From contig DJVA01000068.1 in assembly GCA_002440705.1 (NCBI GenBank), positions 1 to 64,000 of the forward strand: a stretch of DNA of 64,000 nt, given 5' to 3'. The position numbers were made by a program, and so were the translations under genes. This document shows positions 15,361-22,582 of the stretch, piece by piece (position 1 is the stretch's first letter; every line of letters starts with the position of its first letter). A model generated the notes under the pieces. That model saw only the letters and a list, made by a program, of their open reading frames with translations, was not told where the DNA came from and searched no databases. The stretch is from Flavobacteriaceae bacterium UBA6268 (GTDB lineage: Bacteria; Bacteroidota; Bacteroidia; Flavobacteriales; Flavobacteriaceae).

Positions 15361-18114
15361 ATGCAACGTCATCCATTAAAAGTTTTTTTGGTTTATGCCG
15401 CTATCACTTTCACGGGGGCCAGCTTTGCCCAAGAAAGTACCATGGAGTCGCTTGAGAGGCTTTTAGAAGCCCAAATACCCCTTACCGAAAAGGGACTTCA
15501 GTTGGAGGCTTTTTTGGAAACACAACAAGGAATAGCTCCGATGAATCTGGCCGATGCCTATTACGAAAGTTCCAAATGGATGTGGGGAACAAAACGGGAC
15601 CAATCCAAGGCCAAAACGTATGCACGGAAAGAACGGGAACTCCGAAAGCAACTAATTACCGATAGTCTAGACCCCAAGGTGTTGCGAAATCTATACAATC
15701 TCGGGTATATGTACCATCACGGCATGGTACCGGATTATCCCAATTCCCTCGCTTTTTTTGATACCCTTGTGGGATTAACCCCTTCCAAGGATGTTCGCTT
15801 GGGGAATGTGTACCGGGAACGCGGCGATATTTTTGATGCACTTGGCGACTTTCAACGGGCTCTGGAAAACTACGCCTATTCCGAATCTGTTTTTCAGGAA
15901 CTCAATCGGCCCGACCTTCAACTTAAAACGCGTATCAATATTTCGGGTACCTATGTGTCTATTGGGGATGGGAACTATTTGGAAGATTTCAATCAAAATA
16001 ACGCGCAAATTGAAGCCTTGGGAAATGAAATTATTTCCGAAAACCAACAAGCCATGGTCACGTTCAATACGGCAGCCATGTACCACCTTGCCGGAAAAAA
16101 CGACATTGCCCTGCCCGAACTGGAGCGTTCCCTCTCCCTCTTCAAAAAAACGAAGGATTCCCTCAACACCTACAAGGCGCTTAGTTTGTTGGGAATTATT
16201 TTCCAGAAACAAGGACACTACCTTGAAGCTGAACGTATTTTTTGGGACACCCAATCCTACGCAGGAAAAGACCCCCTGCTGCAAAGTGCGGTTTTCAATA
16301 ACCTAGCCGATTGTTATCAAAGACAGCAGAATTGGAAAAAGGCCATTCAATTCTATTACCGGGCTTTGTATACGGTACTCGGAAAAACCTACCATGAAAC
16401 AGCTGCCCAAAGCTTGACCTATGAGGAGATTCAGTATGCGCCTTTCAAAAAAATCATCTTTGGCTATTTGGCCGATATTACTGAAGCTTTTGTGAATAAC
16501 TGGGAACAAGAGAAGAATGTAACTTTTTTGAATGAGGCCGAAAATTTGTTTCAAATAGGAGACCAGGTTGTAGACGACCTTTTTTTGGAAAGCAGGGAAG
16601 AGGTATCCAAGCTTGCCTGGAGGGAGAAGGCATCAAAACTGTACCTACAGGGTGTGGTGATCTATGAAGCGTTGCAGCAACCACAAAAAGCTTTTTACTT
16701 GATGGAGAAGAACAAAGGACTGCTTCTTTTGGAAAACATACACAAGGTATTGGCGCGGGAAAAAGCCAAGATTCCCATGCAGTTTGTAGACAAGGAGTAC
16801 GCCTTTTTAGGGCAAATCAAACAGTTGCAATTGGAATGGGCGGCTTCAGTCGATCCGGAGGAAAAAACGGCTTTGGGTGCCCAAATTTTTCAATTGAAAA
16901 CTACCTTTCGGCAATTTATGGACGATTTAGAGTTGAAATTTCCGGTTTATTTCACCCATAAAAGACAATTCTCCATCGTTTCGCTGGATGAAGTACAGCA
17001 GGATTTGGGGCCCGATGAAATGGTACTGGAGTACCTTTTGGGCGATGAAAAAGGCTACGTGTTGCTCATTAGCGGGACCGACAGTTATTTGAAGCGTATG
17101 CCCTCGTCGCGTTCACAATTGGAAATCCAGTTGAAAGCGTTCCGGGAATTGTTGGATCGCCCTTGGCAAAATAAAGAAGATGTAAAATCCTACCGATCCA
17201 AAGCCTTTAAGCTTTACGAAACCCTGTTTCCATTTGAAAGTCTTCGGGAGTCCATTAAAGGCAAGCGACTCATGATTATCCCCGATGGCCCATTGCACCG
17301 ACTTCCTTTTGAAGCCCTCGTTGTTGCCGAAGACTTGCCTTTTCCGGAAGCGTATCTTATTGCCCAGAGTGATGTATGGTACCAGTATTCGCTTACGGTA
17401 AATGCCCAAATCAAAAAATTGCCAACCAATCCAGAAACGGCATGGGCTGGGTTTTTCTTGACTCAATTTCAGGAGGATTACCAAACTCCACTGGTGTTTG
17501 GAACAAAAGAGCAAGCCTATTTGAGTCCCTTTTTTGAAGGTGATAAGAATTTCAAAAATGAAAAAGCTTCGAAAGCGTCATTCTTGAGTGCTTATCAACG
17601 CTTTCCCATTGTCCATGTATCTACGCATGGTGGGGTAGACTCGGAAGGACCTTGGCTGGCTTTTTATGATGCTCCCTTGTTTTTGAATGAATTGTATTTT
17701 CTGGAAAGTCAGAAGGAAATGGTGGTGCTTAGTGCCTGCAAGACTTCGGAGGGGCTTTATGCCAATGGGGAAGGGGTGTTCAGCATCACTAGGGGGTTTA
17801 TTAACTCGGGTTCCAAAAGTGTGGTGTCTTCACTTTGGAACTTAAACGATAAATCCAGTTTTGAAGTGCTCTCCCATTTTTATGTGGAACTCCAGCAAGG
17901 AGCATCCAAATCGAAAGCCCTTCGTAGTGCCAAATTGGAGTACCTGCGAACCCATCTTAATTCCACAGAGGGCTCTCCTTTTTACTGGGCTTCCATCATC
18001 CTTACCGGAAATGATGAGCCCCTACCAATACAAGAAAATCATTATTGGATTTTGGGGCTTTTGGCTTTGGGATTGTTAGGAGGCTTTCTTCTTTGGTTTT
18101 TTAGGTATCGGTAA
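15361..18114 (+). CDS. Membrane-anchored TPR-CHAT (caspase-like) protein
   Basis: A 917-residue protein. Residues 1-23 are a signal peptide, about 60-400 are tetratricopeptide-like helical repeats (ENYAYSESVFQEL, SLSLFKKTKDSLNTYKALSLL and others), about 440-540 are a helical linker, and about 560-880 form a CHAT domain of the caspase/HetF fold. The catalytic dyad is intact: His756 in VSTHGG and Cys793 in LSACKTSEG. The last residues (about 893-913) are one transmembrane helix followed by a short basic tail. This topology puts the predicted cysteine protease in the periplasm, tethered to the inner membrane, unlike cytosolic TPR-CHAT proteins of defence systems. Its target may be a neighbour in this locus; that is inference. 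Confidence 0.92.
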   Translation: MQRHPLKVFLVYAAITFTGASFAQESTMESLERLLEAQIPLTEKGLQLEAFLETQQGIAPMNLADAYYESSKWMWGTKRDQSKAKTYARKERELRKQLITDSLDPKVLRNLYNLGYMYHHGMVPDYPNSLAFFDTLVGLTPSKDVRLGNVYRERGDIFDALGDFQRALENYAYSESVFQELNRPDLQLKTRINISGTYVSIGDGNYLEDFNQNNAQIEALGNEIISENQQAMVTFNTAAMYHLAGKNDIALPELERSLSLFKKTKDSLNTYKALSLLGIIFQKQGHYLEAERIFWDTQSYAGKDPLLQSAVFNNLADCYQRQQNWKKAIQFYYRALYTVLGKTYHETAAQSLTYEEIQYAPFKKIIFGYLADITEAFVNNWEQEKNVTFLNEAENLFQIGDQVVDDLFLESREEVSKLAWREKASKLYLQGVVIYEALQQPQKAFYLMEKNKGLLLLENIHKVLAREKAKIPMQFVDKEYAFLGQIKQLQLEWAASVDPEEKTALGAQIFQLKTTFRQFMDDLELKFPVYFTHKRQFSIVSLDEVQQDLGPDEMVLEYLLGDEKGYVLLISGTDSYLKRMPSSRSQLEIQLKAFRELLDRPWQNKEDVKSYRSKAFKLYETLFPFESLRESIKGKRLMIIPDGPLHRLPFEALVVAEDLPFPEAYLIAQSDVWYQYSLTVNAQIKKLPTNPETAWAGFFLTQFQEDYQTPLVFGTKEQAYLSPFFEGDKNFKNEKASKASFLSAYQRFPIVHVSTHGGVDSEGPWLAFYDAPLFLNELYFLESQKEMVVLSACKTSEGLYANGEGVFSITRGFINSGSKSVVSSLWNLNDKSSFEVLSHFYVELQQGASKSKALRSAKLEYLRTHLNSTEGSPFYWASIILTGNDEPLPIQENHYWILGLLALGLLGGFLLWFFRYR

Positions 18115-18199
18115 AAGCAGTCCTAGGGTTGGGAATTCTTACCAAGAATAAGCCAACTCCATCGGTAAGCCCACCATAAAACAACTGAAATGGTAGTTT

Positions 18200-18814
18200 T
18201 TAGAAGGTAATTCCTATGTTCAGACTGTTTTTGCGGTTTCGAACGGCATCGCCCTCATTGTCCTTGAAAATATCGGTGAACCCAGCTTGTCCCGCAAGCT
18301 CTACAAAAAGCTTGGAACTTCCTTTTTGGGTCAACGGAAATTGAACCCCCAAACTACTCTCCAAGCCAATATCCGTTGCATTGAAATTATCCTTCACTTG
18401 AGTAGAGCCTGCATTGGCTCCTACAAGAACGCCCAAATAGGGGCCAAGATTTAGATAAAAGTTTTTCCGCTTCCCGCCAAAGTGCCAGTTGGGAGTTGCC
18501 GAAATGGTAACATAATGTAAGGAGTAATTCACCACATAAAGCGTACCCCCTTTGTCAACATAAAAACCGTCGTCCCAACCATTTTGGTTGTAATAGGCTC
18601 GTCCTCTAAGACTCCAGCGCTCAGAAAAGAAATAGTCGGCATAAAAACCTCCGTTAAACCCTAGGTGCGATTTTGCCGCGGTTTGATCGGAGATGGTGGA
18701 GACATTGGTAAGGTTGAGACCACCAGAGAAGCCAAATTCCACATCCCCCCCGTCCTGGGCATGGGAGAAAGAAAAAGTAATCAAAAGTACTAAGGTTGAT
18801 AACGCTGTTTTCAT
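18200..18814 (-). CDS. Outer membrane beta-barrel protein
   Basis: A 204-residue protein with a signal peptide (residues 1-19, cleaved after SHA) and then alternating beta strands ending in aromatic residues, with the GFSGGLNLTNVS start typical of the small PorT/OMP_b-brl family in Bacteroidota. The C-terminus ends NIGITF, with the terminal Phe expected of a barrel substrate. A small 8-strand barrel in the outer membrane is likely; the cargo or partner is unknown. It is convergent with the TPR-CHAT gene and separated from it by about 85 bp. Confidence 0.85.
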   Translation of the reverse strand: MKTALSTLVLLITFSFSHAQDGGDVEFGFSGGLNLTNVSTISDQTAAKSHLGFNGGFYADYFFSERWSLRGRAYYNQNGWDDGFYVDKGGTLYVVNYSLHYVTISATPNWHFGGKRKNFYLNLGPYLGVLVGANAGSTQVKDNFNATDIGLESSLGVQFPLTQKGSSKLFVELAGQAGFTDIFKDNEGDAVRNRKNSLNIGITF

Positions 18815-18937
18815 GTTGTATTTGCTTAATTGTTTATTTCATTTTGATAATACTGCTAGAGTGGGCAAGCCCAAGCCCTTTGGGCTTAAGGCTTTTTTTA
18901 TAAATCCCTCGCTTGAAAACATGTTTTCGGCTCAGTC
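18815..18937. other. Leader of the outer-membrane barrel gene with hairpin and perfect palindrome
   Basis: This gap (with 18938-19206 it forms a 392-bp stretch without protein genes) holds a hairpin at about 18868-18891 (inner stem AAGCCC/GGGCTT around TTT, next to a run of seven T on the plus strand) and a perfect 14-bp palindrome GAAAACATGTTTTC at 18915-18928. The palindrome is a good operator candidate for the barrel gene. No TAnnTTTG box was recognised here. Confidence 0.5.
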
Positions 18938-18970
18938 AAAAAAAAAGCCCGATACCTTTGGTATGGGCTT
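18938..18970 (-). terminator. Terminator of the tRNA gene
   Basis: On the minus strand a stem AGCCCATACC / GGTATCGGGCT with one bulged C and an AAA loop is followed by eight or nine T residues. It begins six bases after the encoded CCA end of the tRNA. Confidence 0.85.
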
Positions 18971-18975
18971 GCCCT

Positions 18976-19052
18976 TGGTAGCGTGGGGGAGACTTGAACT
19001 CCCGACCTCCGGGTTATGAATCCGACGCTCTAACCAGCTGAGCTACCACGCC
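18976..19052 (-). tRNA. tRNA with CAT anticodon (elongator Met, or Ile2)
   Basis: A 77-nt cloverleaf on the minus strand: acceptor GGCGTGG pairing with CCACGCT (one G-U), D-arm GCTC..GAGC, anticodon loop TTCATAA, T-arm with GTTCAAGTC, discriminator A, and an encoded 3' CCA at 18976-18978. The anticodon CAT reads Met; a tRNA-Ile2 that is modified to lysidine cannot be fully excluded from sequence alone. The initiator type is unlikely because the first acceptor pair is G-U, not a mismatched C-A, and the anticodon stem lacks three consecutive G-C pairs. A terminator follows at once. Confidence 0.93.
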
Positions 19053-19206
19053 ATTTTGCGGATGCAAATATAGAAACAAAAAATAGTACCGCAAACACAA
19101 AAGTGGTATTAAATACGGGCGTCTTCAAGAAAATCCAAAAAAAAATACCTTCGGCTTTTGCAGTTTTAAATTAATATCTATATTGGGCAAAAGCTAACAA
19201 ACACCT
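19053..19206. other. Intergenic region upstream of tRNA and START-like gene
   Basis: An AT-rich spacer between the divergent tRNA and START-like genes. It must hold both promoters, but only a weak TATATTGG near 19179-19186 on the plus strand resembles a -7 box. Nothing else stands out. Confidence 0.4.
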
Positions 19207-19593
19207 ATGGACGATAAGATCAAGTTCGAAATGGAGTTTCCCATACATGTATCTCCATCCTTACTGTATCAGTACATTTCTACACCTTCTGGGATGAGCG
19301 AGTGGTATGCCGATAATGTAAATTCCAGGGGTGAATTTTTTACCTTTATTTGGGAAGGAAGCGAAGAAAAGGCGCGACTTCTTGGGAAGAAAACCGGGGA
19401 ACGAATCAAATTCCGTTGGGTGGAAGACGAAGAAACGGATTATTATTTCGAGATGCGCATCGTAGTGGATGAAATTACCAAGGATGTTTCCCTTATTGTA
19501 ACCGATTTTGCCGAAGAGGATGAAATTGAGGAAGGCAAAATGCTTTGGGAGAATATGGTTTCGAACCTAAAACACGTTTTGGGTTCGGTATAA
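19207..19593 (+). CDS. START-like (SRPBCC/AHSA1-type) domain protein
   Basis: A 128-residue cytosolic protein that fits the START-like family of Bacteroidota: the FPIHVSPSLLYQYISTPSGMSEWYAD start, the GSEEKARLLGKKTGERIKFRW core and the C-terminal helix ending WENMVSNLKHVL. SRPBCC proteins form a hydrophobic ligand cavity; the ligand is unknown. The gene is followed after 48 bp by the class IV aminotransferase gene, with a hairpin in between that may end this transcript. Confidence 0.88.
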   Translation: MDDKIKFEMEFPIHVSPSLLYQYISTPSGMSEWYADNVNSRGEFFTFIWEGSEEKARLLGKKTGERIKFRWVEDEETDYYFEMRIVVDEITKDVSLIVTDFAEEDEIEEGKMLWENMVSNLKHVLGSV

Positions 19594-19608
19594 ACGGCTT
19601 CAAACCTG

Positions 19609-19641
19609 TATCTTTGCACCGCTTTGTTAAGCGGTTTTTTT
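19609..19641 (+). promoter_or_regulatory. -7 box fused to a terminator-like hairpin before the aminotransferase
   Basis: TATCTTTG (19609-19616) is a perfect TAnnTTTG box. Two bases later a 7-bp stem ACCGCTT / AAGCGGT (19618-19624 / 19629-19635) begins, followed by six more T and the ATG at 19642. The expected transcription start lies inside the 5' arm. Seen from the upstream gene the hairpin is a terminator; seen from this promoter only a shortened hairpin would be made. Confidence 0.75.
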
Positions 19642-20484
19642 ATGATCAATCTCAACGGGACCCTTTACACTTCGGATAATGCGCAAATTAGCCCATTAAA
19701 TAGGGGATTTCATTTTGGCGATGCCGTATTTGAAACCATGCGCGTGTCTGCGGGCAAAGTGCTTTTTTGGGAAGACCATTACTTCCGCCTCATGGCTTCC
19801 ATGCGCATCCTCCGTATGGAAATCCCAATGGATTTTACCCTTGAACATTTGGAGGAGGAAATTCTTAAAACCGTTAAGGCCCAACAGGAAGCTCCTGCGT
19901 ACCGCGTAAAATTTTTGGTATGGCGTTCTTGGGGAGGGGGTTATGGCCCCACGGAAAAGGGGGTGGAATACACCATTACGGTAGCTGCACTGGAACACCC
20001 TTTTTATGTAATGAACGATTCGCCCTATGAAGTGGAACTGTTCAAAGACCATTTTGTTAACTCAGGACTGCTTTCCACCTTAAAGACCAACAACAAGGCG
20101 CTTCATGTTTTGGGAAGTATTTTTGCTGAAGAAAACGGCTATCAAAACTGCCTACTGCTTAACGAGCACAAAATGGTGGCTGAGGCCTTGAACGGAAACC
20201 TCTTTTGGGTGCAAGGATACAAAATCAAAACGCCTCCATTAAGCGACGGTTGCCTGAAGGGAGTCCTTCGAAAGCAGCTACTGGCCATTTTGGCACAACT
20301 TCCAGATTATGTGGTAGAGGAAGCCTCCATCTCTCCTTTCGATTTGCAGAAGGCCGACGAGTTGTTCCTTACCAATGCCATCCTAGGAATCCAGCCCATA
20401 ACAAAATACCGAAAGAAAAACTTTGAAGTTAAAGTGGCGAGGGAGCTTGTCGGAAAATTAAATGCCCGTGCCCGGCTGGGCTAA
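19642..20484 (+). CDS. PLP-dependent aminotransferase, class IV
   Basis: The ATG at 19642 gives 280 residues of fold-type IV, the family of branched-chain aminotransferase (IlvE) and aminodeoxychorismate lyase (PabC). Visible marks are the NRGFHFGDAVFETMRV start, the catalytic-Lys segment STLKTNNKALHVLG and the cofactor loop NEHKMVAEALNGNLFWV, where the usual Glu and Asn of the family are present, and FLTNAILGIQPI near the end. Sequence alone does not separate PabC from a D-amino acid or branched-chain enzyme. The 3' end overlaps the convergent yqgE gene by four bases and there is no terminator between them. Confidence 0.88.
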   Translation: MINLNGTLYTSDNAQISPLNRGFHFGDAVFETMRVSAGKVLFWEDHYFRLMASMRILRMEIPMDFTLEHLEEEILKTVKAQQEAPAYRVKFLVWRSWGGGYGPTEKGVEYTITVAALEHPFYVMNDSPYEVELFKDHFVNSGLLSTLKTNNKALHVLGSIFAEENGYQNCLLLNEHKMVAEALNGNLFWVQGYKIKTPPLSDGCLKGVLRKQLLAILAQLPDYVVEEASISPFDLQKADELFLTNAILGIQPITKYRKKNFEVKVARELVGKLNARARLG

Positions 20485-21041
20485 TTGAAACTGGGATCTT
20501 CCGGGGCGTTAGACCAAATAAGGTAATCGCCCCCAAATTCGATCATCTTTTCCTTCCAGAAATCCTTGCTGTTTTTTCCAATGATTTGGCTTTTCAATTT
20601 GTTTTCGGTTACCACCCAACTATTTTCTTTCAGTTCGTTGGTCAATTGATCGGTAGACCAACCGGAATACCCCAAGAAAAACTGAATTTGATCGGCTTTG
20701 AGCACATTATCATTGAGCATGTCCAAAATGGTGTTGAAATCGCCTCCCCAATATATACCGCTGGAAATCTCGATACTTTCCGGGATAAGGTCCGGAACCG
20801 TATGGATAAAGTAAAGGTTGTCCTGTTCTACGGGACCCCCATTGTAGACCTTAAGGTTGGAATGCACTTCGGGGAGGAAGTCCTTTAATCGGTATTTGAG
20901 GGGTTTGTTAAGTATGAAGCCCACGGAACCATGCTCATTGTGTTCCGCCAACAACACTACGGAACGGTTGAAGGAAACATCGCCAATGATGGAAGGTTCA
21001 GCAATCAGGAGTACGCCTTTGGTTGGTTTCACACTAATCAT
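20481..21041 (-). CDS. YqgE/AlgH family protein
   Basis: A 186-residue protein of the YqgE/AlgH (UPF0301) family: KGVLLIAEPSIIGDVSFNRSVVLLAEH at the start, GSVGFILNKPL, YNGGPVEQDNLYFIH and FLGYSGWSTDQLTNEL are family signatures. It is predicted to be cytosolic and its function is not established. It is convergent with the class IV aminotransferase gene (4-bp overlap of the 3' ends) and lies downstream of the HU gene terminator. Confidence 0.95.
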   Translation of the reverse strand: MISVKPTKGVLLIAEPSIIGDVSFNRSVVLLAEHNEHGSVGFILNKPLKYRLKDFLPEVHSNLKVYNGGPVEQDNLYFIHTVPDLIPESIEISSGIYWGGDFNTILDMLNDNVLKADQIQFFLGYSGWSTDQLTNELKENSWVVTENKLKSQIIGKNSKDFWKEKMIEFGGDYLIWSNAPEDPSFN

Positions 21042-21112
21042 CTGGGCCTATTTAGTGATTTAAATCTAAGGATTAATTTTTGAATACACAACAAGAGCCC
21101 AAAAACGAACCA

Positions 21113-21144
21113 TGGAAAAAAAAGAACCCTGCCAAGGGCAGGGT
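21113..21144 (-). terminator. Terminator of the HU gene
   Basis: On the minus strand the stem ACCCTGCC / GGCAGGGT with a CTT loop (21126-21144) is followed, after TTC, by a run of T residues. It lies 27 bp after the HU stop. Confidence 0.9.
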
Positions 21145-21170
21145 CTAAGACGTTTAGAGGTCTGGGGGGA

Positions 21171-21443
21171 TTAGTTTACAGCGTCTGCCAACTCAGATCC
21201 AGCCTTGAATTTTACTACCTTTTTAGCAGCAATTTTGATGGTTTTTCCAGTTTGTGGGTTTCTTCCTTCACGGGCCGCTCTTTTGGATACAGACCAAGAT
21301 CCGAAACCTACCAAAGAAACTCTATTTCCTTTTTTAAGAGACTTTTCTACATTTCCTAGGAAAGATTCCAAAGCTTTTTTCGCAGCTGCTTTAGTGATTC
21401 CAGCATCGGCAGCCATTCCGTCGATTAAATCTGATTTGTTCAT
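21171..21443 (-). CDS. hup: HU family DNA-binding protein
   Basis: A 90-residue nucleoid protein: MNKSDLIDGMAADAGITKAAAKKALESFL dimerisation helices, then GFGSWSVSKRAAREGRNPQTGK, which is the DNA-binding arm with the conserved Arg, Asn-Pro and Gly residues, and a KFKAGSELADAV end. It binds and bends DNA without strict sequence preference. It is transcribed alone from a near-consensus promoter about 60 bp upstream and is ended by a strong terminator, as expected for a highly expressed protein. Confidence 0.97.
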   Translation of the reverse strand: MNKSDLIDGMAADAGITKAAAKKALESFLGNVEKSLKKGNRVSLVGFGSWSVSKRAAREGRNPQTGKTIKIAAKKVVKFKAGSELADAVN

Positions 21444-21500
21444 AGTTTACTTTTTAAATTAAATGATAAATTGTTGGTTAAACATTGCATAATTGCTCTA

Positions 21501-21530
21501 CAAATTTAATCGGATTATCGGTTCACGCAA
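21501..21530 (-). promoter_or_regulatory. Consensus promoter of the HU gene
   Basis: On the minus strand TTG (21528-21530) is followed by exactly 19 bp and TAAATTTG (21501-21508), a full match to the bacteroidete primary-sigma consensus. The untranslated leader would be about 50 nt. Confidence 0.85.
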
Positions 21531-21634
21531 GGAATGACGCGCTAAAACGCCGTTTTTGTTGATAACTTGGAGGGTTTGTTAATAAACTTGATGCTTTTCA
21601 AGAGGATTTTAATGAAATCAGCAATGACGAGGCT

Positions 21635-22582
21635 TTACACGAATTGTGCCTCCTTTTCCAAAGCAAAACCATTCATTAAATCCCGAACGCTCATTTTTTT
21701 CTTTCCAGGTAGTTGTAATAACTCCAATTGCAAATAGCCATCTTGGGTTGCCACCAAAAGTTCCTTGTTGGATGGTATTATCGTCCCTGGCACATCCAAA
21801 CTGGGCTTATGGATAATATGCCCTTCATAGATCTTGGTCTTCAATACCTTAGAGCCATTGTGTAATTCGGTCCATGCAGTGGGGTAAGGGGCTAGCCCCC
21901 GGATCAGCCGGTCAATTTCCAAGGAAGGCCTGTTCCAATCTATGCGCGTGTTTTCCGCAGTAAGCTTAGGAGCAGATTTTAAATTTTGATCCTGAGGTTG
22001 TGGCATTGTTTTAACCGTCCCTTTGGCAATGGCATCAACCGTTTCCAGTACCAGCGCACTTCCCAATGTCATGAGTTTATCGTGAAGACTCCCTGCGGTT
22101 TCTTTATCGGTAATAGCGATGCGTTTGGAGGCAATGATGGCACCGGTGTCTATCTGTTCATCGATGAAAAAGGTAGTGACCCCCGTTTCCGTGGCTCCAT
22201 TAATGATGGCCCATTGAATGGGGGCCGCACCACGGTATTGTGGCAATAGCGAGGCATGCAGGTTGAAGGTCCCATAATTAGGCATATCCCATACCACCCT
22301 GGGCAACATACGAAAGGCCACGACAATTTGAAGATTGGCATTCCATGCTTTCAGATTGTTCAGAAAGGATTCGTCTTTTAAGGAATGGGGCTGAAGTAGG
22401 GGTAACCGATGCGTCAATGCAAATTCCTTTACCGCAGAAGGGGTTACCTTTTGCCCCCTCCCAGAGGGTTTGTCGGGTGCTGTGACGACTCCTGCGATGG
22501 GATAGTCTTTCTGGACAAGCTCGCGCAATATCCCGACGGCAAAATCGGGGGTTCCCATAAAAACGATGCGTAATTCCTTCAT
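21635..22582 (-). CDS. fmt: Methionyl-tRNA formyltransferase
   Basis: The ATG at 22582 gives 315 residues. The enzyme formylates Met-tRNA(fMet) with 10-formyl-THF before translation initiation. Seen are GTPDFAVGIL at the start, NLHASLLPQYRGAAPI with the catalytic Asn-His pair, GVTTFFIDEQIDTG, and the C-terminal OB-like domain from about residue 205. The start codon overlaps the recQ stop by one base (TAATG), pointing to translational coupling in an NTPase-recQ-fmt operon. Confidence 0.96.
   Translation of the reverse strand: MKELRIVFMGTPDFAVGILRELVQKDYPIAGVVTAPDKPSGRGQKVTPSAVKEFALTHRLPLLQPHSLKDESFLNNLKAWNANLQIVVAFRMLPRVVWDMPNYGTFNLHASLLPQYRGAAPIQWAIINGATETGVTTFFIDEQIDTGAIIASKRIAITDKETAGSLHDKLMTLGSALVLETVDAIAKGTVKTMPQPQDQNLKSAPKLTAENTRIDWNRPSLEIDRLIRGLAPYPTAWTELHNGSKVLKTKIYEGHIIHKPSLDVPGTIIPSNKELLVATQDGYLQLELLQLPGKKKMSVRDLMNGFALEKEAQFV

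Noticed and set aside
9630..18114. Remnant of a type III-E CRISPR (TPR-CHAT plus sigma) system
   Set aside because: No cas gene, repeat array or gRAMP-like ORF is present, and the CHAT protein has a signal peptide and a C-terminal membrane helix.
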